From: Bacteroidaceae bacterium
Lineage (GTDB): Bacteria > Bacteroidota > Bacteroidia > Bacteroidales > Bacteroidaceae
Reading direction: 5' to 3'
Length of the DNA stretch: 64,000 bases
NCBI GenBank assembly: GCA_017451645.1
Contig: JAFTNZ010000018.1
Coordinates: 186,001 to 250,000, forward strand
Part shown: positions 1 through 8,078 of the stretch, one piece after another
Layout: each line of letters starts with the position of its first letter
Numbering within the stretch: the first letter of the stretch is position 1
Notes under the pieces: model-generated
What the model was told of the DNA's origin: nothing
The model's input: only the letters and a program-made list of their open reading frames with translations
Database searches by the model: none
Program-made: the position numbers and the translations under genes

Positions 1-1099
1 GAGCAAACAATGCGGGCAACGGAAGGAAAGCGAAGATGAGCATAGCCTTCATGCGGCCTGCATAGGGATTCATACCTTGTTTCTCGACAAACAATTTGGG
101 CAGGTAACCACCGTAGAGTGAAAGGATAGTTACAATGAGATACAGTGTGAAGATGAGCCAGATACCCATAGAAGAGGATGAACTGTAACCATACTGGTCT
201 GAGAAGTAAGCGGGAGCCCAGAACAAGTAGAACCACCATACACCATCAGTGAAGAACTTACCTACAGCGAAAGCCCATGTCTGCTTGAACTTGAAGCACT
301 CCAAGAAAGAGAGTTTGCGCTCGGGTGCATCAGTAGTCTGCGCAGGTTCATCATCCTTATCTTGCTCGATGTATTCCAACTCAGCCTTGTTCACATACTT
401 GCTGTCTTGAGGCTTGCTGTAGAGGAACACCCAGAAGAACATCCAGATAAAGCCGAGACCACCGATGATGATGAAGGCCATTTCCCATCCGCCTCCGACT
501 CCTTGATCCTTGAAGTACTGAGCCAACAAAGGTATGGTGGCAGGAGCAGCAAGAGCACCGACAGATGCACCGGCATTAAAGATAGATGTAGCCAAAGCAC
601 GGTCCTTCTTGGGGAAATATTCAGCTGTAGTCTTGATGGCAGCGGGGAAGTTTCCGGCTTCACCAAGAGCCAAGATACAGCGGGCTGCGATAAAAAACCA
701 CACGCTGACAGTGGCGATAGACACTGCAATAGCACCGGTTGCAGCTGTCATTTCAGCTACAGAACCGATTCCCTCAACCTGCATGGTAGCCCAACCACAA
801 GCGGCGTGCAAGCAAGCACCGGCACTCCACACACCGATAGCCCAAAGGAATCCTTTCTTTGTGCCCATCCAGTCAACGAATCGACCGGCAACAAGCATAC
901 AGACTGCGTACACGATTGAGAATACTGCGGTGATGTCACCATAATTAGCATCCGTCCAGTGGAATTCTGGCGCAATAAAGTCTTTCCAGGTAAGCGAAAG
1001 TACCTGACGGTCCATGTAGTTGACCGTGGTGGCGACGAACAGCAGAGCGCACATCACCCATCTGAAATTTGTCTTTTTGTAGTTCTGATTGATACTCAT
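1..1099 (-). CDS. MFS hexuronate-type transporter, partial at window edge
   Basis: Reading the minus strand from the ATG at 1099 gives an open frame of 366 codons that runs off the left edge, so the C-terminus is missing. It begins MSINQNYKKTNFRWVM and then NYMDRQVLSLTWKDF, which closely resembles the first-helix signature of the ExuT/anion-cation symporter family of the major facilitator superfamily. A second family-like stretch is GEAGNFPAAIKTTAEYFPKK. Several hydrophobic helices are evident. The likely role is proton-linked uptake of galacturonate or a related uronate across the inner membrane. It is divergent from the GH105-CE12 enzyme across 130 bases containing both promoters, which fits import of the pectin monomers that enzyme releases. 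The family is clear; the exact substrate is inferred from context. Confidence 0.9.
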   Translation of the reverse strand, partial: MSINQNYKKTNFRWVMCALLFVATTVNYMDRQVLSLTWKDFIAPEFHWTDANYGDITAVFSIVYAVCMLVAGRFVDWMGTKKGFLWAIGVWSAGACLHAACGWATMQVEGIGSVAEMTAATGAIAVSIATVSVWFFIAARCILALGEAGNFPAAIKTTAEYFPKKDRALATSIFNAGASVGALAAPATIPLLAQYFKDQGVGGGWEMAFIIIGGLGFIWMFFWVFLYSKPQDSKYVNKAELEYIEQDKDDEPAQTTDAPERKLSFLECFKFKQTWAFAVGKFFTDGVWWFYLFWAPAYFSDQYGYSSSSSMGIWLIFTLYLIVTILSLYGGYLPKLFVEKQGMNPYAGRMKAMLIFAFLPLPALFA

Positions 1100-1137
1100 G
1101 ATACCAGTAATGAATTATTAATTTGAAATTTTGCCGT

Positions 1138-1168
1138 CAAAGATACGCGTTTTTCTTGGACTTACAAA
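1138..1168 (-). promoter_or_regulatory. Bacteroidota-type promoter for the MFS transporter
   Basis: Read on the minus strand, TATCTTTG (1145-1138) matches the -7 consensus TAnnTTTG exactly, and TTTG (1168-1165) lies 19 bases upstream at the -33 position. The predicted start is about 30 bases ahead of the ATG at 1099. It partly overlaps the plus-strand promoter of the next gene. Confidence 0.65.
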
Positions 1169-1186
1169 GATTTTTAGATAATTTTG
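1155..1186 (+). promoter_or_regulatory. Bacteroidota-type promoter for the GH105-CE12 gene
   Basis: TAATTTTG (1179-1186) matches the -7 consensus TAnnTTTG. CTTG (1155-1158), three of four bases of the -33 box, sits 20 bases upstream. The gene starts 44 bases further at 1230. The two divergent promoters interlock, so one regulator could control both genes. Confidence 0.6.
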
Positions 1187-1229
1187 CCGCTAATTTGGTC
1201 AGAACAATTACTAATAAACAAAATACTAC

Positions 1230-3155
1230 ATGAAAAAATTCTTTTTTATTCTGTGTGGAGCGGTCAGTCTCTCGTGTGCGTTACCAATGGCGGCACAAGA
1301 GAAAATCGATGAAAACCTCCCGATGTCTGTGAGAATAGCTGAGTCTGAAATGGTGCGCTGTCCCGAATCGTGGCAACTGGACTTTCAGCCCAAGTTGAAA
1401 TGGGACTATTGCCACGGTGTGGAGCTGCAAGCTTTCCTTCGTATCGAAGATATGTACGGAGACAGCCGCTACTTTGACTATGCCGAGGCCTATTGCGATA
1501 CCATGGTACGCGAAGATGGCACCGTGGTGGCCTACAAACGCGAGGAGTACAGCCTCGACCGCGTGAACACCGGCAAGATATTATTTAGTATGTACGCGCG
1601 CACGGGCGAAGAGAGATACAAGAAGGCGCTCGATCTGATGTATTCACAGTTTGAGGGACAACCCCGCACCAAGGAAGGCGGATTCTGGCACAAGAAAGTC
1701 TATCCTCACCAGATGTGGCTCGATGGCCTCTACATGGGATGCCCCTTCTATGCAGAGTATGCAGCCCGTTACGACAAACCCGAGGCTTTCCAGGATATTA
1801 TCAACCAGTTCTGTGTGGTGGCCCGACATACGTATGATGAGAAAACCGGTCTCTACAAGCATGCTTGGGACGAAAGCCACGAGCAGTTCTGGTGTGACAA
1901 GGAGAACGGACAGAGTGCCCACTCATGGGGGCGTGCCATGGGATGGTTTGCCATGGCCTTGGTGGAATCATTGGAATTCATTCCGGTCGATGAACCGAAC
2001 CGCGATTCGCTGCTCAACATCCTGGATAATGTAGTAACACAGATTGAGCGTTATCAGGACAGCAAGACCGGTCTGTGGTATCAGGTGCTCGACCGCAGTG
2101 GCGACAAGGGCAACTATCTGGAGTCATCCGTATCGGCCATGTTCATCTACTCGCTGTACAAAGGCATCCGGCTGGGTGTCATCCCTGCAAAGTATATGGC
2201 TGTGGCCGACAAGGGATTTGACGGATTCATGAAACGTTTCATCAAGACCGACAAGCAGGGAGTGGTCTCCATCACCGACTGCTGTGCTGTGGCCGGATTG
2301 GGCGGCAAGGGCATGCGTTCCGGCACTTTTGAATATTACATCAACGAGACCATCCGCGACAACGATCCCAAAGCCATCGGCCCATTCATCAATGCCTGTC
2401 TGGAGCGCGAACGCCTGATGCCCCACGAAGGTCCGGTGACGGTAAAGAACAAGAACGGCAAAATCCGCGTCCTGATGATAGGAGATTCTACGATGGCCAA
2501 TAAGGACACCAGCAAAGGAAGCCCCGAAAGGGGATGGGGCATGGTGCTGCAGAACTTCTTCACCGATGCCGTGGAGGTGGATAACCATGCACAGAACGGA
2601 CGCAGCACAAAGAGTTTCATCAACGAAGGCCGTTGGGACAAGGTGTTGGCCCGCATCCGTCCGGGCGACTATGTGTTCATACAGTTCGGCCACAACGACG
2701 AGAAGTACAAGAAAGAGCCGGTCTATACGGTTCCCGGAGGCACCTTTGATGCCAACCTGCTCCGTTTTGTCCGCGAGACCCGTCAGCGCGGTGGTATCCC
2801 TGTCCTGTTCAATGCCATCGTTCGCCGCAAGTTCGTCAACAACCGTCTGGAAGATACCCATGGCGAATACCTGGAGTCTCCACGTCGGGTGGCAGCTGCA
2901 ACCGATGCCTATTTCATTGATGCCAATGCCATCACACACGGGTTGGTGGAATCCATGGGACCGGAAGACTCCAAGCAGTTGTACATGTGGTTGCCGAAGG
3001 GAAGCAAGTCGCATCCCAAAGGCCTGCAGGACGACACACACCTGAATGTCTATGGTGCACACAAGATTGCCTGGTCGCTGATTTCAGCCGTCAGCAACCA
3101 GATTCCCCGCTTGGAACAGCATCTCAAATACTACGATTTCGAAGCGTTGAAGTAA
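1230..3155 (+). CDS. GH105 unsaturated rhamnogalacturonyl hydrolase fused to a CE12-type acetylesterase
   Basis: Secreted 641-residue enzyme with a signal peptide (first ~22 residues, ending MAAQ). Residues about 45-390 are a GH105 domain like YteR/YesR, recognised by HKKVYPHQMWLDGLYMG and the AHSWGRAMGWFAMAL stretch. This family removes the unsaturated galacturonic acid left at the end of oligosaccharides by pectin lyases. Residues about 410-640 are an SGNH hydrolase of the rhamnogalacturonan acetylesterase type: the block I GDS motif is G418-D419-S420, a later block reads QFGHNDEK, and the Asp/His block reads DDTHLNVYG. One polypeptide therefore should remove both the terminal uronate and acetyl groups. 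The start is supported by a promoter 44 bases upstream; a strong terminator follows. Families are certain; substrate detail is inferred. Confidence 0.95.
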   Translation: MKKFFFILCGAVSLSCALPMAAQEKIDENLPMSVRIAESEMVRCPESWQLDFQPKLKWDYCHGVELQAFLRIEDMYGDSRYFDYAEAYCDTMVREDGTVVAYKREEYSLDRVNTGKILFSMYARTGEERYKKALDLMYSQFEGQPRTKEGGFWHKKVYPHQMWLDGLYMGCPFYAEYAARYDKPEAFQDIINQFCVVARHTYDEKTGLYKHAWDESHEQFWCDKENGQSAHSWGRAMGWFAMALVESLEFIPVDEPNRDSLLNILDNVVTQIERYQDSKTGLWYQVLDRSGDKGNYLESSVSAMFIYSLYKGIRLGVIPAKYMAVADKGFDGFMKRFIKTDKQGVVSITDCCAVAGLGGKGMRSGTFEYYINETIRDNDPKAIGPFINACLERERLMPHEGPVTVKNKNGKIRVLMIGDSTMANKDTSKGSPERGWGMVLQNFFTDAVEVDNHAQNGRSTKSFINEGRWDKVLARIRPGDYVFIQFGHNDEKYKKEPVYTVPGGTFDANLLRFVRETRQRGGIPVLFNAIVRRKFVNNRLEDTHGEYLESPRRVAAATDAYFIDANAITHGLVESMGPEDSKQLYMWLPKGSKSHPKGLQDDTHLNVYGAHKIAWSLISAVSNQIPRLEQHLKYYDFEALK

Positions 3156-3179
3156 CAAGGGAAAAGAGCATTTATTTTT

Positions 3180-3209
3180 ATAGGCGCGGACTAATCCGCG
3201 CCTATTTTT
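3180..3209 (+). terminator. Rho-independent terminator after the GH105-CE12 gene
   Basis: A perfect 11-base stem (ATAGGCGCGGA, 3180-3190, with TCCGCGCCTAT, 3195-3205) closes a CTAA loop and runs into a T-rich tract. It lies 25 bases after the stop codon. Confidence 0.85.
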
Positions 3210-3254
3210 ATTGGTTACTATGTTTGCAATTGCTAACATTGTAACCAATAAAAA
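3205..3254. repeat. 50-base near-perfect palindrome between two terminators
   Basis: The arms TTTTTATTGGTTAC (3205-3218) and GTAACCAATAAAAA (3241-3254) are perfect complements, and the centre GCAATTGC is itself palindromic. Only two position pairs break the symmetry (around 3219/3240 and 3225/3234). It abuts the terminator on its left and overlaps the start of the one on its right, so it separates two convergent transcription units. Confidence 0.75.
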
Positions 3255-3296
3255 AGGAGCTGCGTCATTCATTTTCCAGACGCAGCTCCTTTTTTT
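3250..3296. terminator. Bidirectional terminator between convergent genes
   Basis: A 17-base stem, 3250-3266 pairing with 3279-3295, has a core of GGAGCTGCGTC and GACGCAGCTCC. A-runs and T-runs flank it, so it works in both directions. It lies between the plus-strand GH105-CE12 gene and the minus-strand pectate lyase that ends at 3351. Confidence 0.85.
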
Positions 3297-3350
3297 GTCA
3301 TCATTCATTTTCCAGACGCGGATAACGCGGATTTCATGATTTCCCTACGA

Positions 3351-5489
3351 TTACCGGCTGTACCAATACATTTTCTTGCCACCCACAATGTAGAGTCCTG
3401 AGGGCAGACCATTCAAAGCATGCTTGTAATGAACCTGCTTGCGGACAAGCTGACCGGTTACGGCATAGACATCGACATATTCCTGAACCGGCACGGTGAT
3501 TTCTTCGGTGATGCCGGTAGCCTTGTCTGCCACCTTCAGTGTAATGGCCAACACCGTCTGCTTGGATCCGATGGTAAACATCAGCGTGCCGCTGGCCGGA
3601 CTCTCCAAGTCAATGGTGTGGGTCACTACCGTGTAGTTTCCACTTGCATCCTTGGCCGGAAAGACATATTGGCCGGCATCAAAGCTCACTCCGTTGAGTG
3701 AAGCGATGTAGGCATCCACATCATAATTGTCGTAGCCGGTGAAAGTGGCGCTATAAACCGCCATATTGGCCGGCAACTGGATGGTATATTCCACGTTGGC
3801 AGAATATTTGATGCCGTTCTCCTTGCCTGTGCCATATCCCTTGCTCTTGTTATTGGTGATAGCGTATCCGTTGTCGAACTTATAGGTCAAATCTCCCTTG
3901 GATGCCAGACATGTCCCAGCAGAGAGCATCACATCTTCGGTCACGACCTCTCCCCGTTCTTCCGTCAGGGCATATCCCAAGAGTTCGCCACCCTCCATAC
4001 CGCCTTCCATGATGTCGGCCACCAGGCTGTTCATATAGACTTCGAGCATGGTATAGCCTTCTGCACTCTTTGTGTTGCGGTCGGCAGCATCGTTGGGATT
4101 CAGCCCGTTGGCAGTCTCCCATTCGTCAGGCATACCATCCTGGTCGGTATCCGTCGGGCAGGCTGTAGTCTTCAGTTCGGGCCATGCACTCCAGTCGGCA
4201 CCGGCACCGGCAGGTTTGTTGTCATTCTGCGAGTTGACAAATCCCTTACTAAGGCCGCTACCCGTGTGAGATGCCTTGCCGTAGCGTGTGTCATACACCA
4301 TCAGTGTATCGACCCAGTCGCGCGACAAGGAGGCACCGGCATACTGCAACACCTTCTCATAGGCAGTCTTGGCATCGTGGGTAGTGACACAGACGAAATC
4401 CATCGGTTCGCTCATCCGGATTGTATCCTTGGTGACAGAGGTATAAAGATTGTCGTTGTCCGACGAGGTAATCTGGTTGTACATTCCGTAGGTCCAGTTG
4501 TCCCTGGTGACATCGCTGTATTTCGAGTTCACGTTGCCGGTCACATAGTAATTACCCCATAAGTGGAGTGCCGGAGCGTAGTCGGGATAGTTCGTCACAT
4601 AACTGCTGGTGCGGATGCCCACACCGGCTATACGCTTTCCCTTGTCGTTGGTGGGCGAACCGGGACCGGGCTTATAATAGTTGTTCACTATGTTCACCGT
4701 CATGCCTTCGCCGCCGTAGCATCCGTTTCCTCCAAAGTTATAGATGACATTGTTGCGCATATCCATCCGTTCGTCGAGCTGTGTGGTCGGACGAGGCCCA
4801 AGGCGTGGAGTACGACTGGTGTGATGGGCTATGAGGTTGTGATGGAAAGATGCACCGCTTCCTCCCCAGTTGCCTCCATAGCCGTGCGAACCTTTGGTAT
4901 GGCCGGAGTTCACCAGACTCTGCGCCACAAGGCACCATTGCACCGTGGTGTTCTTGTTGCCCAGCACCGAGAGGCACTCGTCGATGCTCCAGCTGACGGA
5001 GCAGTGGTCTATCAGGAGGTCCTGCTGGTCGAATCCTCCGAATCCGTCCCATCCGTCAGCACCATCCACTGTCACATGAGTGTTTCCCAAGCGGAAGCGC
5101 ATGAAACGTACAATGACGTTGCTCCCCTTGATGGAGCAAGGATAATCGGCCACACAGATGCCATCGCCCGGTGCCGTCTGTCCGGCTATCGTGGTGTTGG
5201 CCGGAATGTTCAATGCCGATTTCAGATGAATGGTACCCGACACATCAAACACGATGGTCTTCGTCCCCTTCTGTGCCAAAGCCCAACGGAGGGAACCTGC
5301 ACTGTTGTCATCGTTCAGGTTGGTCACGTGATAGACTGCTCCACCCCGTCCGCCGGTGACATAGCGTCCGAATCCTTCAGCTCCGGGGAATGCCGGAAGT
5401 TTCTCCACCTCTTCGGCCAGAGCGGCAGAGGCAAAGAACATCCCACCCATCAGGAGCAAAGGCAGTTTTCTCAATATGTTGTTTCGCAT
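3351..5489 (-). CDS. Secreted PL1-type pectate lyase with sorting-like tail
   Basis: 712 residues with a signal peptide (LLLMGGMFFASAALA). The start of the mature protein, AFPGAEGFGRYVTGGRGG followed by a GSLRWAL stretch, is the classical opening of bacterial PL1 pectate lyase beta-helices. A conserved segment with TSRTPRLGPR probably carries the catalytic arginine. A calcium-binding DTDQDGMPDEWE repeat follows at about residue 450, then a beta-sandwich-like region, then a C-terminal tail ending PSGLYIVGGKKMYWY that resembles type IX sorting domains. It should cut de-esterified homogalacturonan by beta-elimination outside the cell. It is the last gene of the PUL; a terminator-like hairpin separates it from the upstream gene. 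Confidence 0.93.
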   Translation of the reverse strand: MRNNILRKLPLLLMGGMFFASAALAEEVEKLPAFPGAEGFGRYVTGGRGGAVYHVTNLNDDNSAGSLRWALAQKGTKTIVFDVSGTIHLKSALNIPANTTIAGQTAPGDGICVADYPCSIKGSNVIVRFMRFRLGNTHVTVDGADGWDGFGGFDQQDLLIDHCSVSWSIDECLSVLGNKNTTVQWCLVAQSLVNSGHTKGSHGYGGNWGGSGASFHHNLIAHHTSRTPRLGPRPTTQLDERMDMRNNVIYNFGGNGCYGGEGMTVNIVNNYYKPGPGSPTNDKGKRIAGVGIRTSSYVTNYPDYAPALHLWGNYYVTGNVNSKYSDVTRDNWTYGMYNQITSSDNDNLYTSVTKDTIRMSEPMDFVCVTTHDAKTAYEKVLQYAGASLSRDWVDTLMVYDTRYGKASHTGSGLSKGFVNSQNDNKPAGAGADWSAWPELKTTACPTDTDQDGMPDEWETANGLNPNDAADRNTKSAEGYTMLEVYMNSLVADIMEGGMEGGELLGYALTEERGEVVTEDVMLSAGTCLASKGDLTYKFDNGYAITNNKSKGYGTGKENGIKYSANVEYTIQLPANMAVYSATFTGYDNYDVDAYIASLNGVSFDAGQYVFPAKDASGNYTVVTHTIDLESPASGTLMFTIGSKQTVLAITLKVADKATGITEEITVPVQEYVDVYAVTGQLVRKQVHYKHALNGLPSGLYIVGGKKMYWYSR

Positions 5490-5510
5490 AATCTCTGTTT
5501 TTTATCCATA

Positions 5511-5546
5511 AGAAAAAGGCTCCGCCCCTTTGACAGAGCGGAGCCT
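5511..5546 (-). terminator. Terminator or attenuator between two PUL genes
   Basis: On the minus strand AGGCTCCGC (5546-5538) pairs with GCGGAGCCT (5525-5517) and runs into TTTTC. It follows the 594-residue protein gene and lies only 22 bases before the pectate lyase start codon. It could therefore reduce read-through into the lyase gene. Confidence 0.7.
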
Positions 5547-5579
5547 CGTTGTTATGTTTCCTTATCGATGTTCAACGTA

Positions 5580-7364
5580 TCAGCGTACAATGAACTTCTT
5601 GCCGTTCTGGAGGTAGATGCCCTTCACAGGGTTAGCCACCTGACGACCGGTCAAGTCGTAGATAGGAGCATTCTGGTCGAGAGCAGTCTGCACACCGGCC
5701 TGTACACCCTTGATGCCGTCAGCTGCCACCGGAGTGATTTCGATAGAAGCCACGTGGATGTTACCTGTACCAGAGTACTTCTTGAAGGTGTAGATACCAC
5801 CGGTCAGACCGAACTCGATAACGTTACCGTCTTCCAGGATGTTTTCGTGACCATAGTTAGTACCGTTCAGGTTCACATAAGTCATCAGAGTTTCTGCATT
5901 CTTGTGAGAGTTCTTAGAAACTGTCACCTTCACATCTACAGAGTCACCTTCAGCCACCATGAATGTCAAGAGGTCCTTACTCATCTGCAGGTAAATCTCC
6001 TGACCGTTAACCTGAGCTGTGTCAGTCAGAATCACACTGAATGTAGCTTCGGGAACGAGGTAGAAGCAGGGGTCTGCATCCTGTCCGTTGTACTGCAATT
6101 TGCCATCAGCCACGTAGATTGGGAGCGGGTTACCGTTCTCATCCTTGTTTGTATTGGCAGCAGTAGCCTCTTCGTCAAGTTCGTAAGTACCTGTTACGGT
6201 CACCACCTTCTTCTCCTTGATAGGATCGAGCACGTAGATGGGGGCAGATACTGTAGAAGAGGTCCAAGTTGCGTGTTCGCCATTCTTGATTTCGGTATAA
6301 ACAGCGATGTTGCAAGAAGCGGTAGCGGTGTAAGAGTCACCGGCAACAGCCTCAGCACCGTCGATGCTGTAGTAGTTGGTAGCGTTCTGATACTCTGAAA
6401 CGATGGTAGCGTTGGCACCGTCAACAGTCAAAGTAGGAGCGTTGAAGATGAACTCTACAGTAGCCTCGTTGTTGGCACCTTCACACTTACCGAACTGTGA
6501 ATAAGCCTGGAACTTCACGGTCATGTCCTTATAGCACTTGATAGGCTCGGTATATTGAGCACTCTGGTCAGTAGGTTCAGTACCGTCAGTGGTGTAATAA
6601 ACTGTCGTAGGAACACCTTCCATACCTTCCATCAACACATAATCATTAGGAGTACAAGTCACCTCCTGATAATAGAGCTTTTCAGTCTCGTCGTACTGAG
6701 TGAGACCAACCTCTACAGAAGGAGTACCGGCAGGCTCGTTAGCCTCTACCACGATGAAGCTGAAGAAGGCGTCACCGTTGTATGAACCGATGTACAGAGG
6801 AGTGCTACCGTCAAAGTCAGCAGGTACCACGAACTTGTAGCAATAGATGCTTGAACCGGGATAGTCTTCCGTAGGAGCCTCGTTCAGAGCCTCTGTCAAA
6901 GCCGCATCCTTAGCAAACTTAGGCACACGGGCATCCTTACCGGTCTTGTTGTTACCTTGTCCGAATACGTACACTACAGAACCAGCAGTAGGCTTGAAAG
7001 CGATTACGTCCTGAGCATTCTTCAAACGCAGAGAGTTGTAGTGCGAACCGTAGCTGGTGTACTTGGCAGCCAAACGGGAAGTATCAGCCTCGGCACCGCC
7101 GTAAGTCACCGCATAAGTAGAGGCATTTGCAATATCAACAGAGCCCTTAGCGGTAGAGATAGTACCACCGGTTACATCCAAGAAATAGTTTCCTCCGAAG
7201 AGAGTACCCTTTGTACGAGCAACAGTACCGTTACCGGTATAGTTATCGAACACCATCACATAGCTGTGCTGCATCGGTTTGATGTCATCTACGGTAGCAG
7301 CGCTCAAAGCAGCTGCCATGCCGAATGCGGCAAACAAAGTAGTAAATACTTTTTTCATAAACAC
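5580..7364 (-). CDS. Secreted PUL protein with chitobiase-like domain and sorting-like tail
   Basis: 594 residues with a clear signal peptide (MKKVFTTLFAAFGMAAALSA, after a possible short MF extension). No catalytic family is recognised. Near residue 260 the segment VYYTTDGTEPTDQSAQYTEP matches chitobiase-type beta-sandwich modules, which often accompany carbohydrate-active enzymes. Further beta-rich segments follow. The end, APIYDLTGRQVANPVKGIYLQNGKK, resembles the C-terminal tails of other exported proteins in this window. Its position between the lipoproteins and the pectate lyase suggests a secreted or surface glycan-binding role in the pectin locus. That role is inference from context. 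Confidence 0.8.
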   Translation of the reverse strand: MFMKKVFTTLFAAFGMAAALSAATVDDIKPMQHSYVMVFDNYTGNGTVARTKGTLFGGNYFLDVTGGTISTAKGSVDIANASTYAVTYGGAEADTSRLAAKYTSYGSHYNSLRLKNAQDVIAFKPTAGSVVYVFGQGNNKTGKDARVPKFAKDAALTEALNEAPTEDYPGSSIYCYKFVVPADFDGSTPLYIGSYNGDAFFSFIVVEANEPAGTPSVEVGLTQYDETEKLYYQEVTCTPNDYVLMEGMEGVPTTVYYTTDGTEPTDQSAQYTEPIKCYKDMTVKFQAYSQFGKCEGANNEATVEFIFNAPTLTVDGANATIVSEYQNATNYYSIDGAEAVAGDSYTATASCNIAVYTEIKNGEHATWTSSTVSAPIYVLDPIKEKKVVTVTGTYELDEEATAANTNKDENGNPLPIYVADGKLQYNGQDADPCFYLVPEATFSVILTDTAQVNGQEIYLQMSKDLLTFMVAEGDSVDVKVTVSKNSHKNAETLMTYVNLNGTNYGHENILEDGNVIEFGLTGGIYTFKKYSGTGNIHVASIEITPVAADGIKGVQAGVQTALDQNAPIYDLTGRQVANPVKGIYLQNGKKFIVR

Positions 7365-7434
7365 ATTTTTTAAAAATTAATACTTAGATTGAATATAGTT
7401 TTATCTTTTTGTCTTTTACTTTTTTAGAGGTTTT

Positions 7435-7510
7435 GTCATTCTGAACGCAGTGAAGAATCTACCATTATGATAGTTCTGTCTGACAGATTCTTCGCTACGC
7501 TCAGAATGAC
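7435..7510. repeat. Interspersed inverted-repeat element
   Basis: Two 26-base arms (7435-7460 and 7485-7510) are inverted copies matching at 23 of 26 positions and share GTCATTCTGA and GAAGAATCT, with a 24-base centre. Elements with this GTCATTCTGA core occur widely between genes in many bacterial genomes. It lies between the 594-residue protein and the small lipoprotein, so the mRNA would carry a large hairpin here. Confidence 0.75.
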
Positions 7511-7526
7511 AGGAGACCGTCAGTGT

Positions 7527-8057
7527 TTACTTCCTCACCAGATAGGTCTGTGCGGGAGTATCACCGTAGTGTACCACCGTCAGCATATCGCCATGCTTGG
7601 TACCTGAGACAGCCACACCCGAGAAAAGTGTCACCTTCGAAACGGTTCCCTTTTCATCCGTTATCTGCTTCAGCACTTTCAGGTCACCGGTCTCACTGAC
7701 GTACTGGTATTCGTAGGGATTCTCATAGGTGTTGGAGTCGTCGGCTCCCATGGTGCCTTTGGTGGCCCCCTCACTCATAGTCACCACTACCGAATCCTTG
7801 GTATAGAAGTCCATGCTTTCCACATAGCCCTGCACCTCTTCGCCATGGGCGTTGAACTTGATGCCTGTGCCACGTACCCACACTTGTCCGGCCAATGAGT
7901 CGGGATGGGCAATCACCAACGAATCGGTATAGTCCTCTACCCATGAAGGATTGTCGGTGCGGGCATCTTCAAACTCGTTGGCATCTTCGCAAGCGGTAAA
8001 GCCTGCAGCCACGAGGAGGGCAGCACCCATCCAAACTGATTTATTGAATATCTTCAT
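7527..8057 (-). CDS. Small PUL lipoprotein of unknown function
   Basis: 176 residues with a lipoprotein signal (GAALLVAAGFTACED; the lipobox cysteine follows FTA). The mature part begins DANEFEDARTDNPSWVEDYTDS and contains no motif I recognise. It is encoded 21 bases after the DUF5123-type lipoprotein, in the same direction as SusC and SusD, so it is probably co-transcribed with them. Surface lipoproteins downstream of SusD commonly bind the target glycan, but nothing in the sequence proves that here. Confidence 0.8.
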   Translation of the reverse strand: MKIFNKSVWMGAALLVAAGFTACEDANEFEDARTDNPSWVEDYTDSLVIAHPDSLAGQVWVRGTGIKFNAHGEEVQGYVESMDFYTKDSVVVTMSEGATKGTMGADDSNTYENPYEYQYVSETGDLKVLKQITDEKGTVSKVTLFSGVAVSGTKHGDMLTVVHYGDTPAQTYLVRK

Positions 8058-8078
8058 AATTCTTACCTTATTATATTA

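Noticed and set aside
4563..6398. 611-codon plus-strand open frame across the pectate lyase and its neighbour
   Set aside because: Antisense to two real genes and their terminator; His/Val-rich translation typical of the reverse frame of Bacteroides genes.
7435..7510. Insertion sequence or complete MITE
   Set aside because: The inverted repeat has no clear target-site duplication and no known IS ends; it fits a dispersed palindromic element better.
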